NCBI GenBank assembly: GCA_947177435.1
Contig: CAMWUM010000101.1
Span: 1 to 6,954, forward strand
DNA length: 6,954 bases
Direction of reading: 5' to 3'
Origin: an uncultured Muribaculaceae bacterium
GTDB lineage: Bacteria > Bacteroidota > Bacteroidia > Bacteroidales > Muribaculaceae
In this document: one piece after another, positions 1 to 6,954 of the stretch
Position numbering within the stretch: position 1 is the stretch's first letter
Layout of the letters: the number at the start of each line of letters is the position of its first letter
Made by a program: the position numbers and the translations under genes
The notes under the pieces: model-generated
What the model saw: the letters and a program-made list of their open reading frames with translations, nothing else
Told to the model about the DNA's origin: nothing
Databases searched by the model: none

Positions 1-246
1 CACCAGCGCTTCCGCGTGGAGCGCGGCGCTGCCCGCACCTACGACGTGAGAGCCCGCCTCCTCGGCTCCACCGAGCCGGCGCAGTGGAACCCCAACGCCT
101 TTGACGCCCCCGGCGGCATCGAGGCAATCGAGGCCGACGCCCCCGCCACCTACTACAACATGCAGGGCGTGCGCGTAGCCAATCCCGCCGCCGGCGCCGT
201 CTACATCCGCATCCAGTCGGGTCGCGCCACCAAGGTAGCATTCTAA
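1..246 (+). CDS. 3' end of an unidentified, probably exported protein (5' truncated)
   Basis: The reading frame is open from base 1, so the gene begins outside the window. Only about the last 81 residues are visible, ending at the TAA at 244-246. An internal GTG at 16 could be read as a start, but the frame is open upstream of it and nothing supports initiation there. The final 30 or so residues read YYNMQGVRV, then NPAAGAVYIRIQSG and TKVAF. This pattern (Y-N-x-Q-G-x-R-V, then G-x-Y-I-x, then G-x-x-x-K-V) is a short beta-rich tail that I associate with many secreted or surface proteins of Bacteroidales. It loosely resembles type IX sorting domains, but I cannot assign it to one. No catalytic motif is visible, so the function is unknown. 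A strong hairpin follows 22 nt after the stop and probably ends the transcript. Confidence 0.75.
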   Translation, partial: HQRFRVERGAARTYDVRARLLGSTEPAQWNPNAFDAPGGIEAIEADAPATYYNMQGVRVANPAAGAVYIRIQSGRATKVAF

Positions 247-268
247 TCACCGCAACCCATCCCCACAC

Positions 269-297
269 CAGCGCCGAGGCCCACCGCCCCGGCGCTG
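269..297 (+). terminator. GC-rich hairpin, probable transcription terminator
   Basis: CAGCGCCG (269-276) pairs perfectly with CGGCGCTG (290-297). Inside it, after one A-C mismatch, GGC (278-280) pairs with GCC (286-288) around a 5-nt loop. The following bases are TTAATAATAT, AT-rich but not a true T-tract. It sits between the end of the upstream gene and the methyltransferase start, so termination of the upstream transcript is the likeliest role. The lack of a clean T-run lowers confidence. It could also act as an RNA structure near the next start codon, 14 nt downstream. Confidence 0.55.
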
Positions 298-311
298 TTA
301 ATAATATAAAC

Positions 312-848
312 ATGAAGAAAAAAACTATTTGGGATCTGGCGCGGGTGTCGGTTGAGGAGTTCCGCGCCGCCGACAAGCTGCCGCTGACGGTGGTGGTCGA
401 CAATGTGCGCTCGCTTAACAACATCGGGTCGATTTTCCGCACCTGCGACGGATTTGGCGTGGAGAAGATCGTGCTGTGTGGCATAAGCGCCACCCCGCCG
501 TCGCCCGAAATACACAAAACGGCCCTTGGCGCCGAGGAGTCAATGGCTTGGGAGTACGCCCCCACCACCATCGAGGCCGTGCGCCGGCTCAAAAGCGAGG
601 GTGTGGCCGTATGCTGCCTTGAGCAGGTGATGGACTCGGTGGCGCTGCAGGATTACGCGCCTGAGCCGGGGCGGAGATATGCCTTAGTGGTTGGCAATGA
701 GGTGGATGGCGTGTCCCAGGAGGTAGTCGATGCCTGCGACGCCTGCCTGGAGATACCCCAGCGGGGCACGAAGCATTCGCTCAACGTGGCCGTGTCGGCG
801 GGCATCGCCATTTGGCATTTCTTTGGGCATCTCGCGGATTTTCGCTAA
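312..848 (+). CDS. TrmH/SpoU-family RNA 2'-O-methyltransferase (SPOUT fold)
   Basis: This 178-residue protein belongs to the SPOUT class, which uses S-adenosylmethionine and a trefoil knot to methylate ribose 2'-OH groups in tRNA or rRNA. All three SpoU motifs are visible. Motif 1 is around residues 30-46 (NNIGSIFRT, with Arg43 in the catalytic position). Motif 2 is around 125-138 (LVVGNEVDG). Motif 3 is around 146-164 (EIPQRG followed by SLNVAVSAGI). The size suits a catalytic domain only, similar to TrmL, which is about 155-160 residues. It lacks the N-terminal substrate-binding domain of RlmB-type enzymes and the extensions of TrmH. The first about 20 residues may be a short helical extension. 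The exact target nucleotide cannot be read from sequence, so no symbol is given. The ATG follows an AT-rich stretch (TAATATAAAC) with no Shine-Dalgarno sequence. Its 3' end carries the probable suf promoter. Confidence 0.9.
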   Translation: MKKKTIWDLARVSVEEFRAADKLPLTVVVDNVRSLNNIGSIFRTCDGFGVEKIVLCGISATPPSPEIHKTALGAEESMAWEYAPTTIEAVRRLKSEGVAVCCLEQVMDSVALQDYAPEPGRRYALVVGNEVDGVSQEVVDACDACLEIPQRGTKHSLNVAVSAGIAIWHFFGHLADFR

Positions 849-853
849 TTTTG
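822..853 (+). promoter_or_regulatory. Predicted Bacteroidota-type promoter for the sufBCDS operon
   Basis: TTTG at 822-825 matches the -33 element. After 20 nt, TAATTTTG at 846-853 is an exact match to the -7 consensus TAnnTTTG used by the primary sigma factor of Bacteroidota. The spacing is as expected. Transcription would start near 857-860, giving a sufB leader of about 36-40 nt. The -7 element overlaps the methyltransferase stop codon (846-848), so the promoter lies mostly within that gene. This is a motif match only; a start site has not been mapped. Confidence 0.55.
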
Positions 854-895
854 CGGACGGAAAAACCAACGGCAAAATAAAAACGTTTGTCCTTT

Positions 896-2344
<1,449 letters not shown>

Positions 2345-2367
2345 AAAATCAAGAAAAAACCAATATA

Positions 2368-3129
<762 letters not shown>

Positions 3130-3135
3130 GGTCGT

Positions 3136-4524
3136 ATGGATGCTCTTGCACAATACCTTAACCTCTACCGCGAACACTCCGACGTGCTGATGGCCAACGC
3201 CCCGGAGGCCCTCAACCGTCCGCGCCCACGCGCCTACGAGCGCCTGATGAGCGCCCGTCTGCCCCGCAAGGGCGACGAGGGATACCCGGCCCTGTCGGTC
3301 GAGGAGATGTTCGCCCCCGACTACGGCGTCAACCTGCGCCGCGTGCCCTTTGGCGTGGAGGCTTCCGAGCCGTTTCGCTGCGGCGTGCCCAACGTGTCGA
3401 CGCTTATGGCCTTCGTGGTCAACGATTCGTTCCGTCCCACGGCCACGCTCGAGCGCAACCTGCCCGACGGCGTGGAGGTGATGTCGCTCGCCCGCGCCGC
3501 CGAGATTTACCCCGACGTCGTGGCCAAGCATTACGATGCCCTGGCCGGCGCCGTCAAACTCATACCCACCGACCCGCACAGCACTGCCGACGCCGTGATG
3601 CAGCCATCGGCAGTGAGCGTACTCAACACGCTGCTGTGCCAGGATGGCGTGTTTGTGCGCGTCAAGGCCGGTGTGCGCTGTGACAAGCCTCTGCAGATTG
3701 TCAACATCTCCAATGCTTCGGCCCCGCTGCTGGCCGTGCGCCGCATGCTCGTCATCGTTGAAGACGGAGCATCATGCTCAATCCTGACCTGCGACCACGC
3801 GGCCAGCCATGATGTTGACTATCTCAACTGCCAGGTGACCGAGGCCTTCCTCGGACGCGGCGCCAGCCTCGACATCTACGACTTGGAAGAGTCGTCGGCA
3901 CGCACCGCTCGCCATGCCCAGCTTTACGCCCGCCAAGACGAGGGCAGTGAGTTTACCGTCAACGGCACCACTCTCGTGGGCGGACGCACGCGCAACAGTT
4001 ATTATGTCGAGCTCTGCGGCGAGCATGCCCGAGCCAAGCTCGCCGGCATGGCTATTGGCGGCGACGAACAGGCTGTGGAGAATGCCACCTGCGTGATACA
4101 CCGCGCTCCAAAGACCGAGAGCGACCAACTGTTCAAGAACATCCTCGACGACAAAGCCGAGGGCGCATTCTACGGCAGCATCATCGTCGACGAAAAGGCC
4201 GACTTCACCAAGGCTTACCAGATCAACCGCAACATCGTGGCATCCCCCTCGGCCCGCATGCACACCCGTCCGCAACTCGAGATCTACTGCGACGAGGTGA
4301 AGTGCAGCCACGGCGCCACCGTGGGCCAGATTGACGAGAACGCGATGTTCTACATGCGCCAGCGCGGCATCCCCGAGCGACAGGCCCGCATGATGCTCAT
4401 GCAGGCCTTCATGGCCGACGTAATCGACACTGTGTCGATTCCCGCCCTCAAAAGCCGCCTCGCCCAGCTGGTGGAGCTCCGCCTGAGCGGCACCCGTGAG
4501 CTCTGCGCAGCCTGCGAGCGATAG
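3136..4524 (+). CDS. sufD: SufD, Fe-S cluster assembly scaffold subunit
   Basis: This 462-residue paralogue of SufB forms the other half of the SufBC2D scaffold. The N-terminal third is variable and helical. The core includes GVFVRVKAGV (about residues 172-181), then a long beta-helix region, then the diagnostic DEVKCSHGAT-GQID block. His392 in CSHGAT matches E. coli SufD His360, which with SufB Cys405 and Glu434 defines the assembly interface. Cys390 matches Cys358. ENAMFYMRQRGI parallels the SufB segment [12 protein letters not shown]. The protein is longer than E. coli SufD (423) and ends in a Cys-Ala-Ala-Cys tail (residues 457-460). Only 6 nt separate it from sufC. AAGG at 3128-3131 overlaps the sufC stop and is too close to the ATG to be a good ribosome binding site, so coupled translation is likely. 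Confidence 0.97.
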   Translation: MDALAQYLNLYREHSDVLMANAPEALNRPRPRAYERLMSARLPRKGDEGYPALSVEEMFAPDYGVNLRRVPFGVEASEPFRCGVPNVSTLMAFVVNDSFRPTATLERNLPDGVEVMSLARAAEIYPDVVAKHYDALAGAVKLIPTDPHSTADAVMQPSAVSVLNTLLCQDGVFVRVKAGVRCDKPLQIVNISNASAPLLAVRRMLVIVEDGASCSILTCDHAASHDVDYLNCQVTEAFLGRGASLDIYDLEESSARTARHAQLYARQDEGSEFTVNGTTLVGGRTRNSYYVELCGEHARAKLAGMAIGGDEQAVENATCVIHRAPKTESDQLFKNILDDKAEGAFYGSIIVDEKADFTKAYQINRNIVASPSARMHTRPQLEIYCDEVKCSHGATVGQIDENAMFYMRQRGIPERQARMMLMQAFMADVIDTVSIPALKSRLAQLVELRLSGTRELCAACER

Positions 4525-4582
4525 AAATTTTGACAAATTGTCAAAATGACAATTTGTCAATTTGTCAAATAAAATTAGATAG
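4525..4582 (+). promoter_or_regulatory. sufD-sufS spacer with a cluster of TTGACA/TTGTCA half-sites, possible operator
   Basis: This 58-nt spacer is strongly AT-rich between GC-rich genes. Dyad 1 has 10-bp perfect arms, ATTTTGACAA (4527-4536) and TTGTCAAAAT (4538-4547), around a single A at 4537. Dyad 2 is TGACAA (4547-4552) and TTGTCA (4554-4559) around a T at 4553. A fifth half-site, TTGTCAA, lies at 4562-4568. The two dyad centres are 16 bp apart. Single-base centres and repeated half-sites suit a dimeric DNA-binding protein better than an RNA hairpin. An 8-bp RNA stem with a 5-nt loop (4527-4534 with 4540-4547) is also possible. TCAATTTG at 4557-4564 is one base off the -7 consensus, without a convincing -33. 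The function is unknown. Confidence 0.5.
4551..4568 (+). repeat. Short tandem repeat, AATTTGTC x 2.25
   Basis: AATTTGTC occurs at 4551-4558 and again at 4559-4566, followed by AA. It forms the right-hand part of the half-site cluster before sufS. Slippage could add or remove 8 bp, which would change the number of half-sites and the distance to the sufS start without affecting any coding frame. Confidence 0.7.
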
Positions 4583-5800
4583 ATGCTTGACATAGAAAAG
4601 ATAAGACAAGAGTTCCCGATCCTCGCCAGCCAGGTGGGCGGCAAGCCGCTGGTGTACCTCGACAACACAGCCACCTCGCAGACCCCGCGCCGCGTGGTCG
4701 ACGAGATCGAGCGCATGTACTGCACTGAAAAGGCCAACGTGCACCGTGGCGTCCACACCTTGTCGCAACTCGCCACCGAGGCCCAGGAGCGTACGCGCGA
4801 GGCCGTGCGCCGCCACATCAACGCCGCCTCAGTCGAGGAGGTGATTTTCACCCGAGGCACCACCGAGGCCATCAACCTGGTGGCCTCATCATTCGGCCAA
4901 CTCTTCGAGAACGGCGACGAGATCATACTCACCGTCATGGAGCACCACTCCAATATAGTGCCCTGGCAGCTGCTCGGCCGCCGCAAACGCGTACTGCTGC
5001 GCGTGGTGCCAATCACCAAGGATGGCAGCCTCAACCTTGAGGCCTACCGCTCGCTTTTCAACGAACGCACCCGCTTGGTGGCATTCTGTCACGTGTCCAA
5101 CGTCCTGGGCACGGTCAATCCTGTCAAGGAGATGGTGGTAGAGGCTCATAGCCGCGGAGTGCCCGTGCTGGTCGACGGCGCGCAGGCATCGCCCCACATG
5201 CGCATTGACGTGCGCGACCTCGATGTCGATTTCTATGCATTCTCTTCGCACAAGATGTACGGCCCCACTGGCATCGGCATTCTCTACGGCAAGAAGCGTT
5301 GGCTCACGGTCATGCCCCCCTATCAGGGCGGCGGCGAGATGATAGGCCACGTCAGCTTTGAGGGCACGACATGGGCCGAGTTGCCGTTCAAGTTCGAGGC
5401 CGGCACCCCCGACTTCGTGGGCATCGCCGCCTTCGCCAAGGCGTTTGAGTTCATCGCCGAGCTTGGCATCGATAAGATTGAGGACCACGAGATGCGCCTG
5501 GCCGAGTACGCCGCCGAGCGCATGCGTGCGGCCATACCCGACATCGAGATCTACGGCAACGCCCCCGGCAAGGGCCCCGTCATATCGTTCAACGTGCCCG
5601 GCGTGCACCATTACGACCTCGGCCTGCTCCTCGACAAGATGGGCGTGGCCGTGCGCACCGGCCACCATTGCGCCCAGCCGCTGATGCAGGCCCTGGGCAT
5701 AGAGGGCTGCGTGCGTGCGTCGTTTGCCGTGTACAACACCCGGGCTGAGGCCGACGCCTTCATCGCCTCACTTACCCGCGCCGCCGCCATGCTCCGCTAA
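4583..5800 (+). CDS. sufS: SufS, PLP-dependent cysteine desulfurase (group II)
   Basis: This 405-residue class V aminotransferase-fold enzyme converts L-cysteine to L-alanine and holds the sulfur as a persulfide for Fe-S assembly. It matches E. coli SufS (406) in length and active site. His121 (EHHSN) stacks on PLP. Asp198 and Gln201 (VDGAQ) bind the cofactor. His223-Lys224 (SSHKMYGPTG) carries the Schiff-base lysine. Cys363 (RTGHHCAQP) is the persulfide cysteine on the short group II loop, and Arg378 (VRAS) is the substrate carboxylate contact. The RGTTEAIN segment (91-98) marks the PLP phosphate region. Group II enzymes are weak alone and normally need SufE or SufU, neither of which is encoded here. 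The ATG at 4583 follows a 58-nt AT-rich spacer. It is the last gene of the operon, and no convincing terminator follows it. Confidence 0.98.
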   Translation: MLDIEKIRQEFPILASQVGGKPLVYLDNTATSQTPRRVVDEIERMYCTEKANVHRGVHTLSQLATEAQERTREAVRRHINAASVEEVIFTRGTTEAINLVASSFGQLFENGDEIILTVMEHHSNIVPWQLLGRRKRVLLRVVPITKDGSLNLEAYRSLFNERTRLVAFCHVSNVLGTVNPVKEMVVEAHSRGVPVLVDGAQASPHMRIDVRDLDVDFYAFSSHKMYGPTGIGILYGKKRWLTVMPPYQGGGEMIGHVSFEGTTWAELPFKFEAGTPDFVGIAAFAKAFEFIAELGIDKIEDHEMRLAEYAAERMRAAIPDIEIYGNAPGKGPVISFNVPGVHHYDLGLLLDKMGVAVRTGHHCAQPLMQALGIEGCVRASFAVYNTRAEADAFIASLTRAAAMLR

Positions 5801-5814
5801 TGTCTCAATTGTTA

Positions 5815-5853
5815 CAATAAACATTTTTTAACGTACACTTACAGTGTTTATTG
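5815..5853. repeat. Interrupted inverted repeat upstream of the response regulator gene
   Basis: CAATAAACA (5815-5823) and TGTTTATTG (5845-5853) are perfect 9-bp arms separated by 21 nt, with arm centres 30 bp apart (about three helical turns). A second, smaller dyad, ACACT (5835-5839) with AGTGT (5843-5847), overlaps the right arm, so the two foldings exclude each other. ATTGT (5808-5812) and ACAAT (5814-5818) overlap the left arm in the same way. The right arm covers the expected -33 region of the promoter below. It could be a binding site for a regulator (perhaps the response regulator itself) or a weak end to the suf transcript. The T6 run at 5824-5829 lies inside the loop, not after the stem. 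Confidence 0.4.
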
Positions 5854-5873
5854 GCGAATAATGCCTAACTTTG
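5843..5873 (+). promoter_or_regulatory. Predicted Bacteroidota-type promoter for the two-component genes
   Basis: TAACTTTG at 5866-5873 is an exact TAnnTTTG -7 element. The -33 position, 19 nt upstream, reads AGTG (5843-5846), keeping only the final TG of TTTG. A weak -33 would fit a promoter that needs an activator or is modulated at the overlapping inverted repeat. The transcript would start near 5877-5880, leaving an A-rich leader of about 40 nt before the ATG at 5920. Confidence 0.45.
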
Positions 5874-5919
5874 TCGAGTTAATATACACATCACATTAAC
5901 AAAAATCAAGCCCAAGGAA

Positions 5920-6645
5920 ATGAGCTACAGAATATTGGTTATTGACGACGAAGAGCCATTGTGCGACATTCTGAAATACAATCTTGAGAAGGAGGGATTT
6001 GTGGTCGACTGCTCATACAGCGCTGTCGAGGCGCTCGAGCGCGATCTGACTCAGTATGACCTGTTTATAGTCGACATTATGATGGAGCGCCTCAGCGGAT
6101 ACGACTTCGTGCGCCGCTTGCGCAGCACCATCGGCGTCGAAAAGCTCCCCGTAATCTTCTGCAGCGCCCTCGGCGACGAAGACGACAAGGTCACCGGCCT
6201 CAACCTCGGCGGCGACGACTACATCACCAAGCCATTCGTCATCAGCGAAGTGCTGGCGCGCGTCAGGGCTGTCCTACGCCGATCGCAAGCCGTGCTCCGC
6301 CCCCGCGTGTCGGCGGCCAAAGAGCAGGACAAGAAGCAAGACATGCTGCCAGACGTCGAGTTCCGCGGCATCCGCATCGACCAGAACGAGAAGGTATGCT
6401 ACATCGAGGGCGTTGAGGTGCCACTGACCCGCACCGAGTTTGACCTGCTGCTCTTTTTCCTCAACAATCGCAACCGCATCTACAGCCGCGAGGAGATAAT
6501 CCGCCGCGTGTGGCCCGACGACGTATTAGTGTCGCAGCGAGCCATCGACACCAACCTCACCCGCCTGCGCAAAAAACTCGGCACGTACGGCAACAATATC
6601 ATAACGCGTCAAGGCTTCGGCTATGGTTTTAAAGAAGGGGATTAG
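5920..6645 (+). CDS. OmpR/PhoB-family two-component response regulator
   Basis: This 241-residue cytoplasmic transcription factor has an N-terminal receiver domain (about 1-120) and a C-terminal winged-helix DNA-binding domain (about 148-238). Receiver residues are complete: Asp9 and Asp10 (VIDDEE) bind Mg2+, Asp52 (FIVDIMM) is the phosphorylation site, Ser82 (FCSAL) is the switch residue, and Lys104 (DYITKPF) is the invariant lysine. The usual proline after DxMM is a glutamate here (MMERLSG). A charged linker (about 121-147, with KEQDKKQD) joins the domains. The wHTH carries PLTRTEFDLL, YSREEIIRRVW, the recognition helix region RAIDTNLTRLRKKL, and the wing GFGYGFK. The kinase gene overlaps its 3' end by 23 nt, so the pair is co-transcribed. 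It resembles PhoB/PhoP/RprY types, but the regulon cannot be inferred. AAGGA at 5914-5918 is too close to the ATG to serve as a normal Shine-Dalgarno. Confidence 0.95.
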   Translation: MSYRILVIDDEEPLCDILKYNLEKEGFVVDCSYSAVEALERDLTQYDLFIVDIMMERLSGYDFVRRLRSTIGVEKLPVIFCSALGDEDDKVTGLNLGGDDYITKPFVISEVLARVRAVLRRSQAVLRPRVSAAKEQDKKQDMLPDVEFRGIRIDQNEKVCYIEGVEVPLTRTEFDLLLFFLNNRNRIYSREEIIRRVWPDDVLVSQRAIDTNLTRLRKKLGTYGNNIITRQGFGYGFKEGD

Positions 6646-6954
6646 CTACCAGTGGCGCGTATTCGTGCCTATCCTGCTGTGCTTTTGGACAGTCATCGTG
6701 GCCATGGCATTATGGCAGGTGTACCGAGTGCGCAGCCTCAAGCAAGACGAGGTATTTGACCAACTTATGTTCGTGGGCGAGCGCACGGGAGCATTTTACG
6801 ACAACGACCGTTCGCACATGGTCGAGTATTTCACCACATTCGTCAACAAATTTTATGAAGAACAGGACGATTACGAAATGATGAGCATCATCGTGGCCGC
6901 TCCTAATGACGAAGTGATATACAAAACCGGCAACATTTTCCCACGCGACCTGTC
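6623..6954 (+). CDS. Sensor histidine kinase, N-terminal part (3' truncated by window end)
   Basis: The frame opens at the ATG at 6623, inside the last codons of the response regulator gene in the +1 frame, and stays open to the window end (110 complete codons). The N-terminus is MVLKKGISYQWR. One hydrophobic segment follows at about residues 12-32 (VFVPILLCFWTVIVAMALW), which serves as an uncleaved signal anchor or first membrane helix. A polar region then continues (LKQDEVFDQL, later YEEQDDYEMM and a DEVIYKTGNIFP stretch). This is the layout of the periplasmic sensor region of a membrane histidine kinase. The HAMP, HisKA and ATPase domains would lie beyond the window. The kinase call therefore rests on membrane topology and on the overlap with the regulator gene, not on catalytic motifs. 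The signal sensed is unknown. Confidence 0.8.
   Translation, partial: MVLKKGISYQWRVFVPILLCFWTVIVAMALWQVYRVRSLKQDEVFDQLMFVGERTGAFYDNDRSHMVEYFTTFVNKFYEEQDDYEMMSIIVAAPNDEVIYKTGNIFPRDL

Noticed and set aside
886..891. TTTGTC before sufB, also at 5871-5875 before the regulator, as extra copies of the sufS half-site
   Set aside because: The same hexamer also occurs inside coding sequence (about 1478-1483 in sufB), and at 5870-5875 it is explained by the -7 element.
887..895. TTG start adding three residues to SufB
   Set aside because: ATG at 896 is a stronger start, and the extra residues come from the leader.
3778..5034. Long minus-strand open frame (418 codons) across the end of sufD, the spacer and the start of sufS
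   Set aside because: It spans two well-supported genes on the plus strand, and its translation shows no recognisable domain. It is a codon-bias shadow.
4889..5668. Minus-strand open frame (259 codons) opposite sufS
   Set aside because: Low-complexity His/Ala/Val translation opposite a complete SufS. The shorter minus-strand frames opposite sufC and sufD were dropped for the same reason.
5808..5829. Intrinsic terminator after sufS (small dyad followed by T6)
   Set aside because: The stem is only 5 AT-rich base pairs with a single-base centre, and 5 nt separate it from the T-run, so it is too weak to call.
5861..5899. 12-codon open frame (MPNFVELIYTSH) before the response regulator, possible leader peptide
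   Set aside because: Its ATG lies upstream of and overlapping the predicted -7 element, so it would not be on the transcript, and it has no attenuator-like composition.

Overview
The window comes from a GC-rich member of the Bacteroidales, and a Muribaculaceae-like genome fits best. This placement is inferred, not searched. Start codons follow A/T-rich leaders without good Shine-Dalgarno sequences. Two upstream regions contain exact matches to the Bacteroidota -7 promoter element TAnnTTTG. The first, partial gene ends in a short C-terminal tail of a kind common on secreted Bacteroidales proteins. The SUF genes are in the order sufB-sufC-sufD-sufS.

Layout: 1-246 is the 3' end of an unidentified, probably exported protein. 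A strong GC hairpin (269-297) follows it. 312-848 encodes a small SPOUT (TrmH/SpoU) RNA methyltransferase. 896-5800 is the SUF iron-sulfur cluster assembly operon, with sufB, sufC, sufD and sufS on one strand and gaps of 23, 6 and 58 nt. The likely operon promoter (TTTG, 20 nt, TAATTTTG; 822-853) lies inside the 3' end of the methyltransferase gene. The 58-nt sufD-sufS gap is AT-rich and packed with alternating TTGACA/TTGTCA half-sites. It looks like an operator and is the least explained sequence here. 5801-5919 is a spacer holding an interrupted inverted repeat and a -7 element. 5920-6645 encodes an OmpR/PhoB-type response regulator, and 6623 to the window end is the start of its overlapping sensor kinase gene.

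How the genes work together: SufS takes sulfur from cysteine as a persulfide. The SufB-SufC-SufD complex uses SufC ATP hydrolysis to build Fe-S clusters on the SufB/SufD scaffold. All catalytic residues I can check are present, so the operon should be functional. The sulfur-transfer partner (SufE or SufU), the A-type carrier and a dedicated SUF regulator are not in this window. The two-component pair is a separate unit, and nothing in the sequence ties it to Fe-S metabolism.

Overall this is ordinary core genome. I found no undescribed multi-gene system. The points worth checking are regulatory: the repeat cluster before sufS, the intragenic suf promoter, and the inverted repeats before the response regulator.
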